Assembly (NCBI RefSeq): GCF_003105155.1
Contig: NZ_QETK01000040.1
Location: forward strand, 1-41,882
Length of the DNA stretch: 41,882 nucleotides
From: Pseudomonas sp. SDI
GTDB taxonomy: Bacteria; Pseudomonadota; Gammaproteobacteria; Pseudomonadales; Pseudomonadaceae
Direction: 5' to 3'
The translations under genes and the position numbers were made by a program. Of the stretch, positions 33,436 through 41,555 are shown piece by piece. The notes under the pieces were generated by a model. The model was not told the origin of the DNA. It made no database searches and saw only the letters and a program-made list of their open reading frames with translations. Every line of letters begins with the position of its first letter. Within the stretch, counting starts at the first letter, position 1.

Positions 33436-34206
33436 CTAGCGCAACACGCCTTCTTCCACCAACAACTTCAAAATCGCCTGCGCACCCGCTTCCGGCGACA
33501 GCTCTTTCAACACCTGCCCGCCCCCCCCGCTGGCCTTGGCCGTCGCCGCCTTCATCCGGTCGGCGCCGCTCTTCGCCTTGATCACCTTCAAGCGCTTGGG
33601 TCGCGGCTTGGCCGGCTGCAGTTCGGCGCCTGTGAGTAACGCGTCTTCCAGCACCTGCACCTGGCGCGCCGCCAACACCCCGCGTCGCGCCGGGCCGAAA
33701 GCACTCTGGCGCGGCTTCGCTGCGGCGTTATCCACAGTCGCCAGCAACGGCAGGCGCACCTTCAGCCGCCGCCGCTGGCCACGCGGCAAGGCTTGCAGCA
33801 CCTGGGCCACACCGTTGTGGATAGATTCCACTTCGGCCAGCCCGACCACCAGCGGCCAGCCCAGGCGCTCGGCCAGCAGAAACGGCAGCATCCCCGAGCC
33901 CTCGCCGGTTTCCGCCTGACTGCCAGTCAGCACCAGTTGGGCGCCGGCGTCACGCAAGTAGTCGCCGAGCACGCCCAGCGCGTCGGCGCCAGCCGGCTGT
34001 TCAAGCACATCGAGCTGCTCCAGGCCCATGCCCAGGTAGGCCCGCAACGCCGGCTCCTGCGGGTCGCCGGCATGCAGCACCTGCAAGTTATCCCCAGCCA
34101 GCTGCAAGCCCAGTTCCACCGCACGGGCGTCCTGCTCGGCCCGCCGAGTACGCCCCGAAGTGGGGTGGGCACCAATCGAAACCAGGCTGATGACCTTCGT
34201 GTTCAT
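33436..34206 (-). CDS. etfB: Electron transfer flavoprotein beta subunit (dimethylglycine-linked)
   Basis: A 256-residue EtfB-type protein with the alpha/beta ETF fold (VISLVSIGAHPTSGRTRRAEQDARAVELGLQLA; AQLVLTGSQAETGEGSGMLPFLLAERLGWPLV). It pairs with EtfA to carry electrons from the DgcAB dimethylglycine demethylase to the respiratory chain; it is the pathway-specific copy, distinct from the housekeeping ETF. Starts 15 bp after etfA. A perfect DnaA box (33728-33736) and a one-mismatch box (33816-33824) fall inside its coding sequence; the perfect one encodes Val-Asp-Asn. Confidence 0.87.
   Translation of the reverse strand: MNTKVISLVSIGAHPTSGRTRRAEQDARAVELGLQLAGDNLQVLHAGDPQEPALRAYLGMGLEQLDVLEQPAGADALGVLGDYLRDAGAQLVLTGSQAETGEGSGMLPFLLAERLGWPLVVGLAEVESIHNGVAQVLQALPRGQRRRLKVRLPLLATVDNAAAKPRQSAFGPARRGVLAARQVQVLEDALLTGAELQPAKPRPKRLKVIKAKSGADRMKAATAKASGGGGQVLKELSPEAGAQAILKLLVEEGVLR
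33728..33736 (+). other. Perfect DnaA box inside etfB
   Basis: TTATCCACA at 33728-33736, 319 bp after the last box of the repeat array and in the same orientation. One-mismatch boxes lie nearby at 33816-33824 (inverse) and 34088-34096. Confidence 0.7.
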
Positions 34207-34221
34207 GTCTGTCCCCTGCCC

Positions 34222-35442
34222 TCAGGCGGCGTCGCGCTTGGCGTCGCCGCGATAGTTTTCCACAGCCTCGATCAGTGCCTGCAGAATCGCCGCACTGTCG
34301 CCAATCACCGACAGGTCGGCGCGCTTGATCATGTCGCAGCCGGCATCCAGATTGATCGCCACCACCTTGTCGCAGGCACCGATGCCCTGCAGGTGCTGGA
34401 TCGCCCCGGAAATCCCCACCGCCACGTACACCCGCGCAGTCACCCAGGTACCGGTCGCGCCGACCTGGCGGTTGCGCGGCATGAAGCCGTCGTCCACCGC
34501 CACCCGCGACGCGCCCTCGGTGGCGCCGAGCGCCGCCGTGGCCCTGTGGAAAAGTGCCCAGTCCTTGACCCCGTTGCCGCCGGACATGATGAATTCCGCT
34601 TCGGCCATGGCGATCGCCGCCGGGTCGACGGCCACCGGGCCGAGGTCTTCGATACGCGCCAGGCTGCGCGCCACGCCTGTGGACAACACCACTGGCAAGG
34701 CTTCGTGGCGGGTTTCGCTGACCGGTTCGGCACATTCCGCCGCGCCGAGGATCAGCCGCGGCACACGGCGAATCAGGTCCTGCTGACCGGCACCGGCACG
34801 ACCGCAGCAAAGCCCGTCCTTGATCTGCCAGACCCGCGTCGCCGGGCGCTCGCCCAACGCGGCGGCAAAGCGCCGGCCCAGCTCGCCACCGCCGCTGCGG
34901 CTGTCCGGTAGCAGCCAGTGGCGCGGCTTGAACTGGTTATCCACAGCGCGCAAGCCCTGCACCAGCTGCTCCGGTGCATAACCGGCGTATTCCTCGCCGT
35001 CGATCAGTAACAGGCGGTCGACACCGTTGCCGGCAAAGTTGCTTTCCTTGTGCTCGCCGAACACTACGGCGAGTACCGCACCGTCGCTGCCGGCCAGGCT
35101 GTGGGCGAGGCCGAGCAGGTCGCGGTCGTGGCTGCTGAGGCGGCCGCCGACCATGTCCGGGACCACCGCGATGTAGAACGCCGGCGCCGGCACCTGGTGC
35201 AACGGCAAGACCACCTCGGCCGCCGCACTGCGCTTGCTGCCACCGCCCTGCTGGGCACCGCTGCGGTCGATGCGCTTGACCCCGTTGGGGCCGATGAAAC
35301 CGACTGCATGCGGGTTCTTGCGGATAACCCCGTTCGGCCCCATCCAGCTGCTCTGCTGCACCTGCATCGCCGCATGCAGCGGGTGCAGGCGGTTACGTGC
35401 GATCCACTCGGCACGCGGGTCGCGGCGGATAATGTCGCTCAT
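34222..35442 (-). CDS. etfA: Electron transfer flavoprotein alpha subunit (dimethylglycine-linked)
   Basis: A 406-residue EtfA-type protein. The N-terminal part (about 1-85) is an extra segment not found in housekeeping EtfA; the C-terminal FAD domain shows RQVGATGTWVTARVYVAVGISGAIQHLQGI and AINLDAGCDMIKRADLSVIGD, the ETF-alpha signature. Its ATG shares one base with the dgcB stop (TGATG), so the two are translationally coupled. It carries a perfect DnaA box (34937-34945, encoding Val-Asp-Asn) and one-mismatch boxes at 34256-34264, 34545-34553 and 34678-34686. Confidence 0.88.
   Translation of the reverse strand: MSDIIRRDPRAEWIARNRLHPLHAAMQVQQSSWMGPNGVIRKNPHAVGFIGPNGVKRIDRSGAQQGGGSKRSAAAEVVLPLHQVPAPAFYIAVVPDMVGGRLSSHDRDLLGLAHSLAGSDGAVLAVVFGEHKESNFAGNGVDRLLLIDGEEYAGYAPEQLVQGLRAVDNQFKPRHWLLPDSRSGGGELGRRFAAALGERPATRVWQIKDGLCCGRAGAGQQDLIRRVPRLILGAAECAEPVSETRHEALPVVLSTGVARSLARIEDLGPVAVDPAAIAMAEAEFIMSGGNGVKDWALFHRATAALGATEGASRVAVDDGFMPRNRQVGATGTWVTARVYVAVGISGAIQHLQGIGACDKVVAINLDAGCDMIKRADLSVIGDSAAILQALIEAVENYRGDAKRDAA
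34937..34945 (+). other. Perfect DnaA box inside etfA
   Basis: TTATCCACA at 34937-34945, the most distal perfect box of the cluster that begins at 32919. It is in the same orientation as the four boxes of the repeat array. Confidence 0.7.
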
Positions 35443-37385
35443 CAGTGCACCTCCGCAGGTTCACGTTCGGGCAAAGGCTTGTTCGCCGCCGGGGCTTCCA
35501 GCAGGGCGTCGGCCACCAGTTCGGCCAGGTCCTTGATCAGCGGGCGGGGTTCGACCACGCCTTCGAGCATCGCCGTGCATTGCGGACAACCCACGGCCAC
35601 CAGCTCGGCGCCGGTTTCGCGGATGTCGTCCATGCGCATGTCGGGGATCCGTTGCTTGCCAGGGATGTCGGTGATCGGCGCGCCGCCGCCACCGCCACAG
35701 CAGCGCGAGCGGAAACCGAAACGTTGCATCTCCTTCACCTCGATCCCGAGGGCGCGCAACACCTGCCGCGGCGCCTCGTACTCGCCGTTGTAGCGGCCGA
35801 GGTAGCACGGGTCGTGGTAGGTGACGCTGCTGCCTTTGTGCACGCCGAGGTTGAGGCGGCCGGCAGCGATCAGTTCGGCGATGTAGGTGCTGTGGTGCTG
35901 CACCTGGTACTCGCCACCGAACGCGGCGTATTCGTTCTTCAGCACATGGAAGCTGTGCGGGTCGCAGGTGACGATGCGCTGGAAACGGTATTTGCCCAGG
36001 GTCTGGATATTGCGCCGGGCCAGTTGCTGAAAGGTCGCCTCGTCGCCCAGGCGCCGGGCCACGTCGCCGCTGTCGCACTCTTCCAGGCCAAGCACGGCAA
36101 AGTCGACCGCGGCGGCTTTCAGCACGTTGACGAAGGCGCGCAGGGTGCGCTGGTTGCGCATGTCGAAGGCACCGTCGCCGACCCAGAACAGCACCTCGGT
36201 GCTCTGCTTGTCGGCGAGGACGGCGAGGTTCAGATCGGCCGCCCAGTTCATCCGCCCGCCGGGGGCAAAGCCGCCGGGGTTGTCGGTGGCGATCAGGTTG
36301 TCGAGCACTTCTGCACCCTTGTTCGGCGTGGCACCTTTTTCCAGGGTCAGGTGGCGACGCATGTCGACGATGGCGTCGACGTGCTCGATCATCATCGGGC
36401 ATTCCTCGACGCAGGCCCGGCAGGTAGTGCACGACCACAGGGTGTCGGCATCGACCAGGCCGTTGACGATCGGCTGGTGCGGGTTGCCGCCATGTTCGCC
36501 GATGGCTTTGCCGGGGTACGGGCTGCCGGCGAAGGTGGCGTCGGTGCCGCCGGCCAGGCCGACGACCATGTCCTGAATCAGTTTTTTCGGGTTCAGTGGT
36601 TGCCCGGCGGCGAACGCCGGGCAGGCCGCTTCGCACTTGCCGCACTGCACGCAGGCGTCGAAACCGAGCAATTGGTTCCAGGTAAAATCCTTGGGTTTTT
36701 CCACCCCCAGCGGGGCACGCGGGTCCTCCAGGTCGAGCGGCTTGAGGCCGGTCGAACGGCCGCCGCCGAAGCGCTCGGCGCGACGGTGCCAGGCCAGGTG
36801 CAAGGCGCCGGCAAAGGCGTGCTTCATCGGCCCGCCCCAGGTCATGCCGAAGAACAGCTCGGACACGCCCCAGAGCACACCCAGGCCGAGCAGGCCCACC
36901 AGCAGCCAGCCGCCGAAACCAGCGGGAAGTATCCCGGCCACCGGCAAGGTGGCAATGAAGAAGGTAGTGGCGAACACCAGCAGGCTTTTCGGCAGGCGCA
37001 TCCACGGGCCTTTGGACAGCCGCGCAGGCGGCTTGAGCCGACGTTTGAAGACGAACAACGCGCCAACGAACATCAGCAGCGTGGCGCCGAGCAGCGCGTA
37101 GCCGAGGATGCGGTTATGCAGGCCGAAGCCATGCACCAGCAGCGCCAACACGGCGGCGAGGACGAAGCCGCCGGCGGTGGCGACGTGGGTGTTGGCCATG
37201 TATTTGTCGCGGGCCACCACATGGTGCAGGTCGACCATGTAGCGGCGCGGCATGGCCAGCAGGCCGCCGAGCAGGTCGACCTTGGCCGGCCGGCCTTGGC
37301 GCCACATCCGCAGCCGGCGCACCGCGCCGAGCACGGCCAGGCCGAGGGCGGTGAACAGGAGGACGGGAAGCAGGGTGTTCAGCAT
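35442..37385 (-). CDS. dgcB: Dimethylglycine demethylase subunit DgcB (membrane Fe-S/CCG protein)
   Basis: A 647-residue protein: N-terminal membrane domain with several segments (about 3-22, 70-88, 93-113, 132-178), two [4Fe-4S] ferredoxin motifs (Cys245, 248, 251, 255 and Cys319, 322, 325, 329) and a C-terminal heterodisulfide-reductase-type domain with two CCG-like motifs (YHDPCYLG; RCCGGGGG). It is required with DgcA for converting dimethylglycine to sarcosine; it probably links flavin electrons to ETF or the membrane quinone pool. It is separated from dgcA by 169 bp with a REP pair. Confidence 0.9.
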   Translation of the reverse strand: MLNTLLPVLLFTALGLAVLGAVRRLRMWRQGRPAKVDLLGGLLAMPRRYMVDLHHVVARDKYMANTHVATAGGFVLAAVLALLVHGFGLHNRILGYALLGATLLMFVGALFVFKRRLKPPARLSKGPWMRLPKSLLVFATTFFIATLPVAGILPAGFGGWLLVGLLGLGVLWGVSELFFGMTWGGPMKHAFAGALHLAWHRRAERFGGGRSTGLKPLDLEDPRAPLGVEKPKDFTWNQLLGFDACVQCGKCEAACPAFAAGQPLNPKKLIQDMVVGLAGGTDATFAGSPYPGKAIGEHGGNPHQPIVNGLVDADTLWSCTTCRACVEECPMMIEHVDAIVDMRRHLTLEKGATPNKGAEVLDNLIATDNPGGFAPGGRMNWAADLNLAVLADKQSTEVLFWVGDGAFDMRNQRTLRAFVNVLKAAAVDFAVLGLEECDSGDVARRLGDEATFQQLARRNIQTLGKYRFQRIVTCDPHSFHVLKNEYAAFGGEYQVQHHSTYIAELIAAGRLNLGVHKGSSVTYHDPCYLGRYNGEYEAPRQVLRALGIEVKEMQRFGFRSRCCGGGGGAPITDIPGKQRIPDMRMDDIRETGAELVAVGCPQCTAMLEGVVEPRPLIKDLAELVADALLEAPAANKPLPEREPAEVH

Positions 37386-37448
37386 GGGAAGCTCCCAAAA
37401 GGCGATTCAACGGCTCGCAGCCCCCCTGTGGGGAAGGGCTTTGCCCTC

Positions 37449-37529
37449 TGTGGGAGCGGGCTAGTCCCGCGATGGCGGCGTATCTGGCACACCGCGTTGA
37501 CTTCATCGCCGGACAAGCCCGCTCCCACA
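37449..37529. repeat. REP family 1, inverted pair between dgcA and dgcB
   Basis: Arms 37449-37474 and 37504-37529 are inverted copies of the 26-bp REP core with a few mismatches and a 29-bp loop, the same size as the pair at 22717-22797. It is inside an operon, so it may set relative dgcA and dgcB message levels. Confidence 0.85.
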
Positions 37530-37554
37530 GTAAAGCTGGAGTAAGTGCCGACCC

Positions 37555-39615
37555 TTAAAAGTCCTTGCACAAGCGCAAGGCGTCATAGATCGCCGCGTGG
37601 GTGTTGCGCTGCGCCACGCAGTCGCCGATCCGGTACAGCAAGTAGCCGTCGCCCGGCTCGCCGAGCATCGGCTGCGGCTGGATCGCGAACAGTGCCTCGA
37701 TGTCCATCTGGCCCTTGTTCCGCGAACCTTCCTTCAACGCGTAATACAACGCTTCGTCTGGGCGCACGCCGTTCTCGATCACCACCTGGTCGACCACCCG
37801 CTCCTCCTTGGCCCCGGTGTATTCGTTCTCCAGCACCGCCACCAGCTTGTCGCCCTCGCGGTAGACCTTTTCCAGCATCAGGTCGCCGGTCATGATCACT
37901 TCCTTGGGGTACATGCTGCGGTAGTAGGTGGGGAACGACGTACCGCCAATCGCCACGCCTGGCTTGATGTCGTCGGTGACGATTTCCACCTGGCTGCCCT
38001 TGTCGGCAAGGAAGTCGGCGACCGACATCCCGGTGAACTCGCAAATGGTGTCGTAGACCAGCGCGGTCTTGCCCGGCGCAACCTTGCCGTCGAGCACGTC
38101 CCAGCTGCTGACCACCAGCCCTTCGGCCGCGCCCCAGTGCTCGTTCTGCTCCAGGAACGGGTGCCCACCCACCGCCAGCACGACGATGTCCGGGCGCAGG
38201 TCCATGATGGTTTCGGCGTCCGCAGCGGTGCCCAGGCGCAGATCGACTTTCAGCCGCGCCAGCTCCAGCTGATACCAACGGGTGATGCCGGCGATCTGGT
38301 CGCGCTGTGGCGCCTTGGCGGCGATGCTGATCTGCCCGCCGATGGCCGCCTTCTTCTCGAACACGGTCACGTCGTGGCCACGCTCGGCCGCCACCCGCGC
38401 CGCTTCCATACCGGCTGGGCCGGCACCGACGATCACCACCTTGCGCTTGACCCCAGTGGTTTTCTCGATGATGTGCGGCACGCCCATGTATTCGCGGGAG
38501 GTCGCGGCGTTCTGGATGCACAGTACATCCAGGCCCTGGTATTGGCGGTCGATGCAGTAGTTGGCACCGACGCACTGCTTGATCTGGTCGATCTGGCCCA
38601 TCTTGATCTTGGCGATCAGGTGCGGGTCGGCGATGTGCGCGCGGGTCATGCCGACCATGTCTACGTAGCCGCCTTCGAGAATGCGCGTGGCCTGGTTCGG
38701 GTCCTTGATATTCTGCGCGTGCATCACCGGCACCTTGACCACTTCCTTGATCCCGGCGGCCAGGTGCAGGAACGGCTCCGGTGGATAACTCATGTTCGGG
38801 ATCACGTTGGCCAGGGTGTTGTGGGTGTCGCACCCCGAGCCGATCACCCCAAAGAAATCGAGCATGCCGGTGGCGTCGTAATACTGGGCAATCGCCTTCA
38901 TGTCCTCGTGGCTGAGGCCATCGGGGTGGAATTCGTCGCCGCAGATACGCATGCCCACGCAGAAATCCGGGCCCACTTCGGCGCGCACGGCCTTGAGCAC
39001 TTCGAGACCAAAGCGCATGCGGTTTTCGAAGCTGCCGCCCCACTCGTCGGTACGCTTGTTGACCCGGGGGCTCCAGAACTGGTCGATCATGTGCTGGTGC
39101 ACGGCCGACAGCTCGACGCCGTCCAGGCCGCCGGCTTTGGCCCGGCGCGCGGCCTGGGCGTAGTTGCCGATCACCCGCCAGATCTCTTCCGGCTCGATGG
39201 TTTTGCAGGTGGCCCGGTGCACCGGCTCGCGGATGCCCGAGGGCGACATCAGGGTCGGCCAGTGTTCGCCGTCCCAACGCGAGCGGCGGCCCATGTGGGT
39301 AATCTGGATCATGATCTTGGCGCCGTGCTTGTGCATGGCGTCGGCGAGGTTCTGGAAGTGCGGGATGATCCGGTCGGTGGCCAGGTTGACCGATTTCCAC
39401 CAGCCCTGCGGGCTGTCGATGGCCACCACCGAGGAGCCACCGCAGATCGCCAGGCCGATCCCGCCCTTGGCTTTCTCTTCGTAGTACTTCACGTAGCGCT
39501 CGGTGGTCATGCCGCCGTCGGTGGCGTAGACCTCGGCGTGCGCGGTGCTCAGTACCCGGTTACGAATGGTCAGTTTGCCGATCTGGATCGGCTGAAACAT
39601 AGCTTCGAATGCCAT
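37555..39615 (-). CDS. dgcA: Dimethylglycine demethylase subunit DgcA (TMADH-like flavoprotein)
   Basis: A 686-residue enzyme of the trimethylamine dehydrogenase/2,4-dienoyl-CoA reductase family: FMN TIM barrel (about 5-345), Fe-S segment, and dinucleotide-binding domains (GAGPAG at 397-402). It oxidatively demethylates dimethylglycine to sarcosine. The Fe-S motif reads CVGANYC...LC (Cys348, Cys354, Cys366): the second cysteine of the TMADH motif CIGCNVC is Ala351 here. ATG at 39615, 15 bp after the DUF5943-like gene. Part of the dipeptidase-DUF5943-dgcAB-etfAB operon, activated by GbdR in P. aeruginosa. Confidence 0.93.
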   Translation of the reverse strand: MAFEAMFQPIQIGKLTIRNRVLSTAHAEVYATDGGMTTERYVKYYEEKAKGGIGLAICGGSSVVAIDSPQGWWKSVNLATDRIIPHFQNLADAMHKHGAKIMIQITHMGRRSRWDGEHWPTLMSPSGIREPVHRATCKTIEPEEIWRVIGNYAQAARRAKAGGLDGVELSAVHQHMIDQFWSPRVNKRTDEWGGSFENRMRFGLEVLKAVRAEVGPDFCVGMRICGDEFHPDGLSHEDMKAIAQYYDATGMLDFFGVIGSGCDTHNTLANVIPNMSYPPEPFLHLAAGIKEVVKVPVMHAQNIKDPNQATRILEGGYVDMVGMTRAHIADPHLIAKIKMGQIDQIKQCVGANYCIDRQYQGLDVLCIQNAATSREYMGVPHIIEKTTGVKRKVVIVGAGPAGMEAARVAAERGHDVTVFEKKAAIGGQISIAAKAPQRDQIAGITRWYQLELARLKVDLRLGTAADAETIMDLRPDIVVLAVGGHPFLEQNEHWGAAEGLVVSSWDVLDGKVAPGKTALVYDTICEFTGMSVADFLADKGSQVEIVTDDIKPGVAIGGTSFPTYYRSMYPKEVIMTGDLMLEKVYREGDKLVAVLENEYTGAKEERVVDQVVIENGVRPDEALYYALKEGSRNKGQMDIEALFAIQPQPMLGEPGDGYLLYRIGDCVAQRNTHAAIYDALRLCKDF

Positions 39616-39630
39616 GGCGCAATCCTCGAC

Positions 39631-40161
39631 TTACAACGGCTTGACGATGAACAGGCCGTCGTCGTGGCCTTCTTCCGAACCGCCGTAGAGCTGCTCGGCG
39701 ACCGTACGAATGGAGCTGCCGCGGGCGGCCAGGATCTGGTCCATGGCCCCGGCGAACCAGCCGGTGAACATGTAGTCGACCTTGCGCCCGACCTTGCCGT
39801 AGACGTAGACGAACGCCGAATGCTCGAGCTTGACGCTGGCGGTGCCTTTATCGAGGTCGATGTCCTGGATCTTGAACAGGCCCCAGCCGCGCTGCGACAG
39901 CCGCTTCATGTAGTGCTCGAACACCGCCACGCCGTCCAGGCCGTGGCATTCGGCTTCCTTCTCGCACCAGTGCCAGGCGGACTTGTAGCCGGCCTTATAG
40001 AGGATCTCGGCGTAAGCGTCGGCGCCCAGCACCTCCTCGATGCCCATGTGGTTGTTGACGAAGAAATGCCGTGGCACGTAGAGCATGGGCAGGGCGTCGC
40101 TGGTCCAGACACCGGTTTCGCTGTCGACTTCGATAGGCAATTGCGGGGCGATCTTGGCCAT
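39631..40161 (-). CDS. DUF5943-type protein of the dimethylglycine operon
   Basis: A 176-residue protein related to the V4R/4-vinyl-reductase-like fold family. No metal or nucleotide motif stands out, although HWCEKEAECHGLDG holds two cysteines. Start at ATG 40161 (MAKIAPQLPIEVDSETG), with GGAG upstream; the frame continues to 40281 without support. A homologue occupies the same place beside dgcA in P. aeruginosa, so a role as accessory or assembly factor in dimethylglycine breakdown is inferred; no function is known to me. Confidence 0.82.
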   Translation of the reverse strand: MAKIAPQLPIEVDSETGVWTSDALPMLYVPRHFFVNNHMGIEEVLGADAYAEILYKAGYKSAWHWCEKEAECHGLDGVAVFEHYMKRLSQRGWGLFKIQDIDLDKGTASVKLEHSAFVYVYGKVGRKVDYMFTGWFAGAMDQILAARGSSIRTVAEQLYGGSEEGHDDGLFIVKPL

Positions 40162-40193
40162 GGAAACTGAACTCCAGAAGAATTTGGTTGGCG

Positions 40194-40215
40194 ACCCCTG
40201 CGCGTTTGCAGGGGT
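40194..40215 (-). other. Stable hairpin between dipeptidase-like and DUF5943 genes
   Basis: ACCCCTGC (40194-40201) and GCAGGGGT (40208-40215) form a perfect 8-bp stem with loop GCGTTT in the 76-bp gap. No T-run follows on the minus strand, so it is more likely an mRNA-processing or partial-attenuation hairpin than a full terminator. Confidence 0.55.
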
Positions 40216-40237
40216 GAACAGGCGTGGCGCGGGCGGC

Positions 40238-41215
40238 TTATTCGCCCCAGACGTCGCGCAGGACGTTGACCCAGTTTTCACCCATGATCTTGCGCACCAC
40301 CCGTTCGGGGTGGCCGCGCTTGAGCAGCGTTTCGGTGAGGTTGGGGAATTCGCCGACGGTGCGGATGCCCAGCGGGTTGACGATCTTGCCGAAGCTGGTG
40401 AGGCGACGGGCGTAGCCCTTGTCGTGGGTCAGCCACTCGAAGAAGTCCTGGCCGTGGCCCTGGGTGAAATCGGTGCCGATGCCGATGGCGTCTTCGCCGA
40501 CCAGGTTCATGGTGTATTCGATGGCTTCGGCGTAGTCGTCGATGGTCGAATCGATGCCTTTGGCGAGGAACGGGGCGAACATGGTCACGCCGACGAAACC
40601 GCCGTGGTCGGCGATGAACTTCAGTTCTTCGTCGGACTTGTTGCGTGGGTGTGCCTTGAGGCCGGACGGCAGGCAGTGCGAGTAGCAGACCGGCTTTTTC
40701 GATTCGAGGATGACTTCTTCGCTGGTTTTCGAGCCCACGTGGGACAGGTCGCACATGATGCCGACGCGGTTCATTTCCGCGACCACTTCGCGGCCGAAAC
40801 CGGAGAGGCCGCCGTCGCGTTCGTAGCAGCCGGTACCGACCAGGTTCTGGGTGTTGTAGCACATCTGCACCACACCGACGCCGAGCTGCTTGAAGACCTC
40901 GACGTAGCCGAGCTGGTCTTCGAAGGCGTGGGCGTTCTGGAAGCCGAAGATGATCCCGGTTTTGCCTTGTTCCTTGGCGCGGCGGATGTCGGCGGTGGTT
41001 TTCACCGGGATCACCAGGTCGCTGTTGTCGCGGATCAGTTTCTGGCTGGCGACGATATTGTTGACGGTGGCCTGGAAGCCTTCCCAGACCGACACGGTGC
41101 AGTTGGCGGCGGTGAGGCCGCCTTTGCGCATGTCTTCGAACAGCTCGCGGTTCCATTTGGCGATGATCAGCCCGTCGATAACGATGCTGTCTGCGTGTAA
41201 TTCGGCTGGGCTCAT
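40238..41215 (-). CDS. Membrane-dipeptidase-like (peptidase M19) protein, metal site altered
   Basis: A 325-residue TIM-barrel protein of the M19 renal dipeptidase family without a signal peptide. Two histidines of the zinc site remain (His159 in MCDLSHVG; His180 in CYSHCLPSGL), but the N-terminal HxD metal motif, expected as DGHxD, reads DGLII (14-18), and the bridging glutamate appears replaced by Gln93 (GFQNAHAF). Ordinary dipeptidase activity is therefore doubtful. Start at ATG 41215, giving the family's N-terminus; a longer frame reaches 41338. It is the first gene of the dimethylglycine operon, the same as in P. aeruginosa, so it probably acts on a methylated-amine intermediate, by inference only. 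Confidence 0.85.
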   Translation of the reverse strand: MSPAELHADSIVIDGLIIAKWNRELFEDMRKGGLTAANCTVSVWEGFQATVNNIVASQKLIRDNSDLVIPVKTTADIRRAKEQGKTGIIFGFQNAHAFEDQLGYVEVFKQLGVGVVQMCYNTQNLVGTGCYERDGGLSGFGREVVAEMNRVGIMCDLSHVGSKTSEEVILESKKPVCYSHCLPSGLKAHPRNKSDEELKFIADHGGFVGVTMFAPFLAKGIDSTIDDYAEAIEYTMNLVGEDAIGIGTDFTQGHGQDFFEWLTHDKGYARRLTSFGKIVNPLGIRTVGEFPNLTETLLKRGHPERVVRKIMGENWVNVLRDVWGE

Positions 41216-41555
41216 CAGGCTGTCCCCTGTTTTGCTTTTGCTGCACCGAATCGTCTGCCGGCGCTTTGGGGCCAGCATATGCCTCGCTGCGTGGTCGCCA
41301 TGATGCAAAAACGACAGGGGAATCGCCGAAAGCGTCAACGGGCGAGTAAAGCCTGAAAACCGGCAGGACGGCGGCTCACTGCAGGAGCTGGTTTGCCGGC
41401 GATCTGGCGCAAAACGCCAGCAAGTCCAGCCGCTGCGGCGTGTCAGACCTTTCGCTTTTCCACCTTCACCGTTAAACGCAATTTCAGAACCGCCCTACAT
41501 ACCCACACACCGTAAGCCACTAGCCTGCCCACTCCCTCGACAAGGAGTCACGCAC
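41216..41555. promoter_or_regulatory. Divergent control region dgc operon/hcp
   Basis: A 340-bp gap holding the promoter of the dimethylglycine operon (minus) and of the hcp-like gene (plus). A short hairpin CTGGCG-CAAAA-CGCCAG is at 41404-41420. The segment 41240-41340 is the expected place for GbdR binding, but no site can be assigned with confidence. No gene is seen. Confidence 0.45.
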
